Shown here: in pieces, positions 1 to 4,959 of the stretch
Numbering within the stretch: position 1 is the stretch's first letter
Layout: every line of letters begins with the position of its first letter
Origin: Candidatus Falkowiibacteriota bacterium
GTDB lineage: Bacteria; Patescibacteriota; Patescibacteriia; Patescibacteriales; GWC2-42-12
Assembly: GCA_016208065.1 (NCBI GenBank)
Contig: JACQYU010000018.1
Location: 1 to 5,031, forward strand
DNA: 5,031 nt
Direction: 5' to 3'
Made by a program: the position numbers and the translations under genes
The notes under the pieces: model-generated
Databases searched by the model: none
The model's input: only the letters and a program-made list of their open reading frames with translations
What the model was told of the DNA's origin: nothing

Positions 1-72
1 GGATAAATAATTTTATAAATAATTTTTAATATCTTAATTTTTTAAAAATTACAAAATTTAAAAATTTAAAAA

Positions 73-645
73 TTATTTCACTATAATCTCCCCTCGGCAA
101 TTATCCTTATCTATGCCGGCGGCGTTAGCCTCATCAGTATCAATATGCATAGCCAACTTAAAAGAAGGATCTACCCTTACTAGAACATTTTCAAACATTA
201 AATCGCGGTCGCCGCTCGTATCAACTTTAACGCGATCATAATTTTTTACCTCGAACTTAGCCGCGGACGCCGGGTCAATATGAATATGCCTTAAAGCTAA
301 AATTACCCCTTGTTTTAAAACCACATTCCCTTTCGGGCCGACAATTTTAATCCCCGGCGTATCGCTTAAATTACCGGAATCCCTTACCGGCGGATTCAAA
401 CCTAAGGCGCGAGCCTCGGTCTCGCTGATTTCCACCTGCGTTTCTTTACGGCATGGCCCTAAAATTCTAACACCATCAAGCTCCCCGCCCGGGCCGATTA
501 GTTTAACCTTTTCTTCGGCCGCGAATTGGCCGGTCTGAGACAAATCTTTATATTTAGATAGCTCAAAACCCGGACCGAATAATTTTTCTAAATCCGGTTT
601 TGATAAATGAACATGGCGGGCAGATATTTCAATAGGGACTTTCAT
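73..645 (-). CDS. pduL: Phosphate propanoyltransferase (PduL-type phosphotransacylase)
   Basis: PduL enzymes move an acyl group between CoA and phosphate (acetyl- or propanoyl-CoA to acyl-phosphate), usually paired with acetate kinase to make ATP. The protein carries the two related halves of the family. In numbering from the ATG, the first half begins with S-A-R-H-V-H at about 8-13, followed by Q-T-G-Q-F-A-A-E-E near 37-45 and I-L-G-P-C-R-K-E-T-Q-V-E near 61-72. The second half has R-H-I-H at 119-122 and M-H-I-D-T-D-E-A-N-A at about 166-175. The histidines are the expected zinc ligands. At 190 aa it is close to the core family length and has no N-terminal extension, so it is probably cytosolic rather than targeted to a microcompartment. 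I chose ATG at 645. A TTG two codons further upstream is possible but no ribosome site supports either. The stop is TAA. It lies 56 bases behind the kinase gene on the same strand, so co-transcription is likely. Bases 1-72 downstream are A/T-only runs without a clear terminator. Confidence 0.93.
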   Translation of the reverse strand: MKVPIEISARHVHLSKPDLEKLFGPGFELSKYKDLSQTGQFAAEEKVKLIGPGGELDGVRILGPCRKETQVEISETEARALGLNPPVRDSGNLSDTPGIKIVGPKGNVVLKQGVILALRHIHIDPASAAKFEVKNYDRVKVDTSGDRDLMFENVLVRVDPSFKLAMHIDTDEANAAGIDKDNCRGEIIVK

Positions 646-701
646 AATCAATTTTACGTAATTGCGAGGAGCGCCAGCGAATGCGGACTCTTCGCTTTCG
701 C

Positions 702-1736
702 TTAAATATCCTTTTTGTTTAATAAGCCGTTTTGCGCTCCGGGAAGGCTAACTACGGAAGCGGCATTTTTTGAAGCCAACAGCAGCGACTTTTTAATATC
801 CTGCTTATATAATTCCAGACCGGCAATAAAAGCTGAACCGAAAGCGTCTCCGACTCCGGTAGTGTCGGCGCGCTGTTTTTCTTTAATAACCGGCCGATGA
901 TAAATTTTTCCCTCGGCTATCGCGGAAGCGCCATGCCGGCCGCTGGTAATTAAAACTATTTTTGGCCCATAAGAGCTTAGAATTAGAAGCAAATTTTTTA
1001 CTTTATTTAAAAACGCCGGGCCTTTATTTTTATATTTTTTTAGAGATATGGCCAACTCTATGGCTTCATCTTTATTAAGTATTAAACAAGTTGTTCTTTT
1101 AAAATATTTGCTAAGATTTAAAACGCCGGTTAAAATTTGCCTATGGCCGGGATTCCAGGCGATTTTTCCGCTTTTCACGGAAAAAATTTTTTCCAGATTA
1201 TTTTTCCATTCGCCGGATAATGAAGTTAAATAAATCCAATCGGCATTTTTCATAATTCGTAATTCGTAATCGCCGATTGCTAACTGATTATTAGCCGCGC
1301 GGTTGGAAAAAACAATATGTTCGTTAGTCGGACCGACCAATAAAAAAGAAAAGCCGGTTTCCTTATTTTTCACTTTCTGTATTAAGGCAATATCAACTCC
1401 CCTTTTTTTAAAATTGCTTAAAATTCTTTGGCCGCGCTCATCGCCGCCGATCGCGGACAAACAGGCCGCTTTAAAGCCGAAATTTGATAAATTAACCGCG
1501 GCATTAGCCGCGCCGCCGCCAAAACCGGAAAAAGACTTGTCAATCTTGATTTTAGCGCCATACTCAAAAGCCAATAATTTTTGCCTGATCAAATCTTTCT
1601 TGTTATTAATTAAAATCCCTTCCTTGGTATAAAAAGTTATGTCCTCGGTCGCGCCGCCTATGGTTATAACATCGTATTTTACTCCATTGGAAATTTTATT
1701 CAAATTATATTCTCTTTTATTTCCCATACAATACAT
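702..1736 (-). CDS. PfkB-family carbohydrate/nucleoside kinase
   Basis: This is a ribokinase-fold (PfkB family) kinase that phosphorylates a sugar, sugar phosphate or nucleoside with ATP. Both family signatures are present. The first is G-G-G-A-A-N-A-A-V-N-L-S-N-F-G at about 73-87. The second is D-T-T-G-V-G-D-A-F-G at 291-300, containing the anion-hole glycines and the catalytic base Asp297. The start of the fold (YDVITIGGATEDI, about 21-33) follows a roughly 20-residue N-terminal tail. The length of 344 aa is slightly long for the family. The substrate cannot be read from the sequence: ribose, fructose-6-phosphate, adenosine and others all fit. An AGGGG lies ten bases upstream of the ATG at 1736, which supports that start, although a second ATG at 1727 is possible. 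The gene follows galU on the same strand but is separated from it by 155 bases holding a hairpin and a promoter-like -10. It probably heads a unit with pduL. Confidence 0.88.
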   Translation of the reverse strand: MYCMGNKREYNLNKISNGVKYDVITIGGATEDITFYTKEGILINNKKDLIRQKLLAFEYGAKIKIDKSFSGFGGGAANAAVNLSNFGFKAACLSAIGGDERGQRILSNFKKRGVDIALIQKVKNKETGFSFLLVGPTNEHIVFSNRAANNQLAIGDYELRIMKNADWIYLTSLSGEWKNNLEKIFSVKSGKIAWNPGHRQILTGVLNLSKYFKRTTCLILNKDEAIELAISLKKYKNKGPAFLNKVKNLLLILSSYGPKIVLITSGRHGASAIAEGKIYHRPVIKEKQRADTTGVGDAFGSAFIAGLELYKQDIKKSLLLASKNAASVVSLPGAQNGLLNKKDI

Positions 1737-1822
1737 AATAGTATATCCCCTATTTTTTGAAAATTGTCTGCCGAATTTCTAACGGAGGCGAATAAAAAAA
1801 CAATTGATATTTATATGTTAAT

Positions 1823-1831
1823 ATTATAACA
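1823..1831 (-). promoter_or_regulatory. Extended -10 promoter for the PfkB-family kinase
   Basis: On the minus strand the sequence reads TGTTATAAT, a consensus -10 with the TG of an extended -10. No convincing -35 is visible at normal spacing, which is typical of extended -10 promoters. It lies just downstream of the galU terminator-like hairpin and would give a leader of about 80 nt before the kinase ATG. AT-rich DNA produces TATAAT by chance, so this is tentative. Confidence 0.45.
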
Positions 1832-1834
1832 CAT

Positions 1835-1870
1835 AAAACCCCTCTTGCGCCAGATAATTTATCAAGAGGG
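1835..1870 (-). terminator. Likely intrinsic terminator after galU
   Basis: CCCTCTTG (1840-1847) pairs perfectly with CAAGAGGG (1863-1870) around a 15-nt loop. Read on the minus strand the stem ends in GGGG followed by TTTT and then ATGTG. It begins 22 bases past the galU stop. The T-run is short, so termination may be partial. The position between two same-strand genes and directly before a -10 element favours a terminator. Confidence 0.6.
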
Positions 1871-1891
1871 CCGGGAGCATCCAATATTATA

Positions 1892-2758
1892 TCATTTTTT
1901 TAATAAATCTTTGGCAAATTTCTTTATTTCCGGGCCGATATCGTCGCGGTCAAAAGCGTATTCCAATATAGTCTTCATATAATTAAGCGGGTCGCCGGTA
2001 GTAAGCCATTCCCCTCCCTGCACTTTCTTGGCGTAGAATTTACCGCCTTGCTTAACATATTGCTTGATAGCATCAACAATCCAAAGTTCATTGCCTTTGC
2101 CTAAAGCGGTGTTTTTTAAAATATCCACAATTTCCTGGCTTAAAATCATACGGCCGAAATCGGCCAGGCGCGATGGCGCTTCTTTTACGCTTGGCTTTTC
2201 AACTATGTCTTGAATTTGCATACTGCCTTTTTTTACTTTAACAATGCCGTAGCGGACAACTTCTTCTTTTTTTACTTCTTGCACGCCGATCATAAGATGC
2301 CCGGTTTTATTGTAATCATCAACCATCTGCTTGGCGAATGGCACTTTGGCTTTTACCAAATCATCGCCCCAGACAAACATAAACGGCTCGTTTTTCACAA
2401 TGCTGGCCGCGGATAAAACCGGCGTGCCGTTGCCGTACGGCCCTTTTTGCCTGACATAAATAAAATTGGCGAGGTTAGCTATCTTTTTTACCTCTTCCAT
2501 TAATTTATCCTTGCCGGCCTTTTTTAAATCATCAATCAAAGCCCAATTATAATCAAAATGGTCTTCCAGGGGTTTTTTATCCCACTTAGTAACTAAAATT
2601 ATATCCTCAATTCCGGCCGCCACCAGCTCTTCCACTACTAGCTGAATAATCGGCTTATCAACGATCGGCAGCATTTCCTTGGGCATGGACTTAGTCGCCG
2701 GCAGAAGCCTGGTGCCCGAACCGGCCACGGCCACAATAGCTTTTTTTATTTTTTGCAT
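1892..2758 (-). CDS. galU: UTP--glucose-1-phosphate uridylyltransferase (GalU-type)
   Basis: GalU makes UDP-glucose from UTP and glucose-1-phosphate, feeding cell-surface polysaccharide and glycan synthesis in the cytoplasm. The nucleotidyltransferase signature G-S-G-T-R-L-L-P-A-T-K lies at about 13-23, followed by the K-E-M-L-P block at 27-31 and V-D-K-P-I-I-Q. Further family landmarks are RQ at 103-104, the metal-site GDD at 131-133, YGIV at 170-173, the EKP motif at 187-189 and T-G-D-P-L-N-Y-M-K near 254-262. The length of 288 aa is normal. Two places differ from the textbook enzyme: the usual G-L-G-H-A segment reads G-N-G-T-P, and the usual G-D region is preceded by W (V-W-G-D-D). Nucleotide or sugar specificity could therefore differ slightly. 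The stop is TGA, at the place where the family normally ends, so TGA is a stop codon in this genome. Only a weak AGAAG precedes the ATG at 2758. Confidence 0.92.
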   Translation of the reverse strand: MQKIKKAIVAVAGSGTRLLPATKSMPKEMLPIVDKPIIQLVVEELVAAGIEDIILVTKWDKKPLEDHFDYNWALIDDLKKAGKDKLMEEVKKIANLANFIYVRQKGPYGNGTPVLSAASIVKNEPFMFVWGDDLVKAKVPFAKQMVDDYNKTGHLMIGVQEVKKEEVVRYGIVKVKKGSMQIQDIVEKPSVKEAPSRLADFGRMILSQEIVDILKNTALGKGNELWIVDAIKQYVKQGGKFYAKKVQGGEWLTTGDPLNYMKTILEYAFDRDDIGPEIKKFAKDLLKK

Positions 2759-2768
2759 AAAATACTTC

Positions 2769-2836
2769 TGTCATTCCGGACTTGATCCGAAATCCGGAAT
2801 TTTTTTCCAGATCCCGTATCACGGCGCAGGATAACA
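2769..2836. repeat. REP-like palindromic intergenic element
   Basis: The sequence opens with TGTCATTCC and closes with GGATAACA, imperfect inverted ends. Inside, ATTCCGGA (2773-2780) pairs with TCCGGAAT (2793-2800) around a 12-nt loop that includes CTTGATCC. A smaller CCGT/ACGG hairpin lies near 2814-2824. The TGTCATTCCGGACTTGATCC wording is typical of short palindromic repeats scattered in many bacterial genomes. Only one copy is in this window. It fills most of the gap between the recombinase stop and the galU start. A run of seven T follows the stem on the plus strand, but no plus-strand gene would use it. Confidence 0.55.
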
Positions 2837-2864
2837 ATATATTACATCTAATATTTAAAATAAT

Positions 2865-3716
2865 TTATTCCAACGGACTTTTTATTCCTCTTATTTTATT
2901 ATCCGCCACTTTAGTATAAATTTGCGTGGTTTCTAAACGCGCATGGCCTAAAAGCTCCTGTATATATCTTATATCAGTTCCGTTCTCAAGTAAATATGTG
3001 GCAAAACCATGGCGCAAGCTATGCGCGGAAGCGTTAGGATTAACTTCGGCTGATTTAACCGCTTCCTCTACTATTTTTTGCGCGCTCCTAACGGCTAATT
3101 TTTCTCCGGCCACGTAGCTCTCAAACAAAAAAACCAACGGCTTATATTCAAGCAAATATTTTTCAATATCGCTTAAGGTTTTATCCGATACTATGGTAAT
3201 CCGATCCTTGGCGCCTTTGCCATGCCTAATAGTTATTATCTTTCTAATAAAATCTATGTCATTTATTTTTAAATCAACGGCTTCGCTGACGCGCAAGCCC
3301 GATCCGAATAAAATTTGGATCATTAATTTATGCTTAATATTATCCAAACAATTTATCATTTTTACCACTTCGTTTTTATTTAATACTACCGGCAATTTTT
3401 TCTCGGCTTTAGGCCGCCTAATCCCGATTTTTGGCACAAAAAACTTTCTTTGCAATATGCCTTCGTAATAAAATTTTAAAGCATTTATTGCCAAATTAAC
3501 TGTTGATGATGATTTACCAAGGCCGAACAAACAATCCATATAATCCCGTATATCTTCGTAATTTATCTCTCTTGACCCTTTGTTTGCAAATCTAAGCAAT
3601 TCTTTGTTATAATAAACATAAGCTTGAATGGTTTTTGGGCTGAAATTGCGTATTCTCATTTCCCTGACTAAATTAAACATCGGATCCTTGCTTGGATATT
3701 GATAATTTCCGTTCAT
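2865..3716 (-). CDS. Xer/integron-type tyrosine recombinase
   Basis: A tyrosine site-specific recombinase that cuts and rejoins DNA through a 3'-phosphotyrosine. An N-terminal SAM-like core-binding domain covers about 13-95 (F-S-P-K-T-I-Q-A-Y near 25-33) and the catalytic domain runs from about 108 to the end. All six active-site residues are visible: Arg142 (G-L-R-V-S-E), Lys167 (H-G-K-G-A-K-D-R), His232 and Arg235 (H-S-L-R-H), His258 (L-L-G-H) and Tyr267 (Q-I-Y-T-K). The linker and following segment (R-R-P-K...K-K-L-P-V-V-L...E-V-V) resemble integron integrases from memory. However, only about 30 residues separate the post-Lys region from the helix before H-S-L-R-H, so the extra domain of classical IntI is absent. 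At 283 aa it has Xer length. There is no ribosome site before the ATG at 3716. The in-frame ATG at 3680 has AAGGA just upstream and could be the true start. Its divergent placement beside a GTTAGGC core and attC-like sites suggests it acts on them. A housekeeping Xer role is the alternative. Confidence 0.9.
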   Translation of the reverse strand: MNGNYQYPSKDPMFNLVREMRIRNFSPKTIQAYVYYNKELLRFANKGSREINYEDIRDYMDCLFGLGKSSSTVNLAINALKFYYEGILQRKFFVPKIGIRRPKAEKKLPVVLNKNEVVKMINCLDNIKHKLMIQILFGSGLRVSEAVDLKINDIDFIRKIITIRHGKGAKDRITIVSDKTLSDIEKYLLEYKPLVFLFESYVAGEKLAVRSAQKIVEEAVKSAEVNPNASAHSLRHGFATYLLENGTDIRYIQELLGHARLETTQIYTKVADNKIRGIKSPLE

Positions 3717-3740
3717 AAACGGTTCTGATTAGAAATTTAT

Positions 3741-3748
3741 ATTATAAT
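3741..3748. promoter_or_regulatory. Possible divergent -10 element between recombinase and cassettes
   Basis: ATTATAAT contains TATAAT on both strands, 25-32 bases upstream of the recombinase ATG. It could serve the recombinase leftward or act as a cassette promoter rightward, the role played by Pc in integrons. No good -35 is visible in either direction and the whole gap is very AT-rich, so chance is a real alternative. Confidence 0.25.
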
Positions 3749-3786
3749 TTTAACTAATTTTAAATATTAATTCAATAAGTTCAGAT

Positions 3787-3809
3787 ATAACTAGTTAGGC
3801 GAAATTTTA
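3787..3809 (+). other. attI-like recombination core
   Basis: A lone GTTAGGC (3794-3800) fits the integron core consensus GTTRRRY and is identical to the R' box of the attC-like site at 4077. The match to that site continues to 16 bases (GTTAGGCGAAATTTTA). It sits inside a short palindrome, TAACTAGTTA (3788-3797), which could provide an opposing recombinase-binding half. There is no R''/L'' arm upstream, so it is not an attC. It lies 78 bases upstream of the recombinase start, where an integron's attI would be. Function is inferred from sequence and position only. Confidence 0.55.
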
Positions 3810-3910
3810 GAAAAAATACTTTGAAAAAATGAATTTAGCAATTAACTTCGCATAATGGAATTATGCGAAATAAATTGCTCTTGATTCATTTTTCCGTATT
3901 TTTCCTAAAA
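3805..3910. repeat. Long imperfect hairpin in cassette 1
   Basis: Nested arms pair over about 106 bases. The apex TTCGCATAAT (3847-3856) pairs with ATTATGCGAA (3860-3869) around a GGA loop. Then AGCAATT (3837-3843) pairs with AATTGCT (3873-3879), ATGAAT with ATTCAT, an A-rich arm with its T-rich partner including a TAC/GTA pair, and TTTTAG (3805-3810) with CTAAAA (3905-3910). Small internal loops separate the arms. It may be a structured RNA, a folded single-stranded DNA or a relic of a palindromic element. Confidence 0.6.
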
Positions 3911-4026
3911 CTCAAGGGGACGCTGCGCTTTTGCCCCGCTCATTATTAATAAATTTACATATAGGTTAGCGGGGCAAACCCTCGCCTAACAACGCGATAT
4001 ACGGCTCGGAGCTCAGCCCGCTCCTC
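3906..4026 (+). repeat. Conserved 121-bp module, copy 1 (hairpin plus 5' half of attC)
   Basis: This stretch recurs at 4757-4876 with four visible differences: A3920 to T, one A fewer in an A/T run, and TT at 3966-3967 to AA. Its first 78 bases lie outside the attC proper and contain an 11-bp perfect stem, TTTGCCCCGCT (3930-3940) with AGCGGGGCAAA (3968-3978), around a 27-nt AT-rich loop. The stem has no T-run after it, so a standard terminator is doubtful. The rest is R'', L'' and the left part of the central loop of the attC-like site. Confidence 0.9.
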
Positions 4027-4083
4027 GCCCAAATTTTCCTCGCTTTCAGCTCGGAAAACTTCGTATATCGGTGAACGTTAGGC
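3984..4083 (+). other. attC-like recombination site (complete)
   Basis: The site is 100 bases, within the normal attC size range. R'' GCCTAAC (3984-3990) is the perfect complement of R' GTTAGGC (4077-4083), and they match RYYYAAC and GTTRRRY. Inside them L'' CGATATACG (3995-4003) pairs perfectly with L' CGTATATCG (4062-4070). The spacers between R and L boxes are 4 bases (AACG) on the left and 6 (GTGAAC) on the right, forming an unpaired central spacer. The remaining 58-nt centre is a variable terminal structure with some internal pairing (GAGCT/AGCTC). The ordered boxes and asymmetric spacers are what integron recombination sites look like when the strand folds. Confidence 0.8.
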
Positions 4084-4114
4084 GAAATTTTAACAATTTA
4101 TTATTTTATTTTTT

Positions 4115-4726
4115 ATGAAAATAATTCTCAATAAAAAATTCGGCCAATATATAATTATGCTAACTTTAATTGTTACTTTGCCCTATCTTTATATTAATGC
4201 TTTTAAATATGTCACTGAAAATCACTTGCGATATATTCTTTATTATTTATTATTCTTATTATTGGTTTCCCCCATTATACTATTACTCTATTTCATTATT
4301 ATTAACATTTTACAAATTAGACTCTATTTGCATTCTTGGATGTTGAAGAAAATTGCTAATAAATATGACTTAAATTTTTATAGAAATTATAAAATACCAA
4401 ATTTTTATTTGATTCATAATAATAAAATAAACAATATTACAGGGGAAATTAACCACCATAAAATAGAAATATATGAAATTGTATATACAGTTGCAGATTT
4501 AACATTTCCAACTGCATATTTTGTAAAAGATAATGACAAAATTATGTTAAGTACATGGCCAATTGGCACACGCTTTATATCGTCTAAAAATATTGAGAAA
4601 TGGATACAATCAATTAAAATGGGAACTACTTTTAATTTTAGTAAAGCCCGATCGAGAATGAGTTGGATTATTTATACAATAATATCGTTCTTGCTGGGAC
4701 TACTAATTTTATATAAATTTAATTAA
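4115..4726 (+). CDS. Unrecognised cassette-borne membrane protein
   Basis: I do not recognise this 203-aa protein. It has three predicted membrane segments: about 11-30, a long hydrophobic stretch at about 39-66, and about 183-200 close to the C-terminus. Between them, about 75-170 looks like a soluble domain with alternating charged and aromatic residues, including A-N-K-Y-D-L-N-F-Y, I-T-G-E-I-N-H-H-K-I-E-I-Y and the W-P-I-G-T-R stretch near 148-153. No catalytic motif is apparent and no cleavable signal peptide stands out. The gene is visibly more AT-rich than the left-hand metabolic genes, favouring AAT, ATT, TTA and AAA codons, which fits separate origin. There is no Shine-Dalgarno before the ATG; the short leader is pure A/T. 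It lies between two attC-like copies and is read away from the recombinase, like an integron passenger gene. A role in stress, surface or defence cannot be assigned. Confidence 0.7.
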   Translation: MKIILNKKFGQYIIMLTLIVTLPYLYINAFKYVTENHLRYILYYLLFLLLVSPIILLLYFIIINILQIRLYLHSWMLKKIANKYDLNFYRNYKIPNFYLIHNNKINNITGEINHHKIEIYEIVYTVADLTFPTAYFVKDNDKIMLSTWPIGTRFISSKNIEKWIQSIKMGTTFNFSKARSRMSWIIYTIISFLLGLLILYKFN

Positions 4727-4756
4727 AAACATTAAAAAAATAAAATAATAAATTAT

Positions 4757-4876
4757 TAAAACTCAAGGGGTCGCTGCGCTTTTGCCCCGCTCATTATTAA
4801 TAATTTACATATAGGAAAGCGGGGCAAACCCTCGCCTAACAACGCGATATACGGCTCGGAGCTCAGCCCGCTCCTC
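4757..4876 (+). repeat. Conserved module, copy 2 (hairpin plus truncated attC)
   Basis: This is about 97% identical to 3906-4026. The 11-bp stem is intact (4781-4791 with 4818-4828, 26-nt loop), as are R'' GCCTAAC (4834-4840) and L'' CGATATACG (4845-4853). After CTCCTC at 4876 identity weakens: CCAAATTTT-like and GCTTTT words persist to about 4897. No CGTATATCG or GTTAGGC follows before the window end. The right half of the attC is therefore missing. Confidence 0.9.
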
Positions 4877-4896
4877 ACCAAAATTTTAATGCTTTT

Positions 4897-4959
4897 TTAT
4901 TTTTCAATACGGCAAATCGCATCGAAAATATGCATTATATAAACAAGATTTTCTTTCAT
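4897..4959 (-). pseudogene. hepT: HepT-like toxin gene, truncated after 20 codons
   Basis: The reading M-K-E-N-L-V-Y-I-M-H-I-F-D-A-I-C-R-I-E-K then TAA matches the start of HepT/DUF86 HEPN toxins, which typically open with a charged residue pair, a hydrophobic helix, H-I-L-D-A-I and I-E-x-Y. HepT proteins are about 110-140 aa RNases; here the first helix is all that remains. The lost catalytic R-x4-6-H motif would lie near the C-terminus, so the fragment should be inactive. Its ATG overlaps the mntA stop as ATGA, the usual translational coupling in this toxin-antitoxin pair. The sequence beyond the stop belongs to the truncated attC module, so a breakpoint rather than a simple point mutation is likely. 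The recognition rests on 20 residues plus the neighbour. Confidence 0.6.

Larger units (their letters stand above)
3795..4077 (+). mobile_element. ORF-less gene-cassette-like unit 1
   Basis: The unit runs from the cut point of one GTTAGGC core to that of the next (G^TTAGGC at both ends), giving 283 bases with an attC-like site at its right end, as in an integron cassette. I find no credible coding sequence in it on either strand: the longest start-to-stop reading noted is eight codons. Its body is a long imperfect hairpin followed by the conserved module that precedes the attC. It might carry a promoter, an RNA or simply be a decayed cassette. Confidence 0.55.
4078..4896 (+). mobile_element. 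Cassette-like unit 2, right end damaged
   Basis: It begins at the cut point of the complete attC-like site, carries one gene in the direction expected for a cassette with only 32 bases between the GTTAGGC box and the ATG, and ends in a second copy of the conserved module. The right-hand L' and R' boxes are missing, so the exact end is unknown; I place it at the edge of the hepT fragment. Without R', this unit could not be excised by a normal attC reaction. It is the only gene-bearing cassette visible. Confidence 0.5.

Noticed and set aside
643..651. TTG at 651 as the start of pduL, two codons upstream of the ATG
   Set aside because: An ATG lies two codons downstream, the family core starts just after it, and no ribosome site favours the TTG.
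676..696. AGCGAA/TTCGCT hairpin in the GC-rich gap between the kinase and pduL
   Set aside because: The stem is only six pairs with a nine-base loop, no T-run follows on the minus strand, and the genes probably share a transcript. It may be a repeat remnant but cannot be supported from one copy.
1303..1632. Open plus-strand frame of about 109 codons opposite the kinase gene
   Set aside because: It lies antisense to a well-supported PfkB-family gene, has no family resemblance, and similar open frames occur opposite galU and the recombinase.
1892..1894. TGA read as glycine (recoded Gracilibacteria/Absconditabacteria genetic code)
   Set aside because: TGA ends galU and the mntA fragment at the normal family C-termini, and no TGA interrupts the other genes.
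2773..2806. Plus-strand intrinsic terminator (8-bp stem followed by seven T)
   Set aside because: No plus-strand gene lies upstream; the neighbours are all on the minus strand. It is better explained as part of the palindromic repeat.
3829..3855. Eight-codon reading (M-N-L-A-I-N-F-A) in cassette 1
   Set aside because: It is too short, lacks a ribosome site and coincides with the arm of a hairpin.
3906..4876. CRISPR-like array suggested by two near-identical repeats
   Set aside because: The repeats are about 120 bases, about 850 bases apart, only two in number, and separated by a gene. They fit attC-associated modules, not CRISPR.
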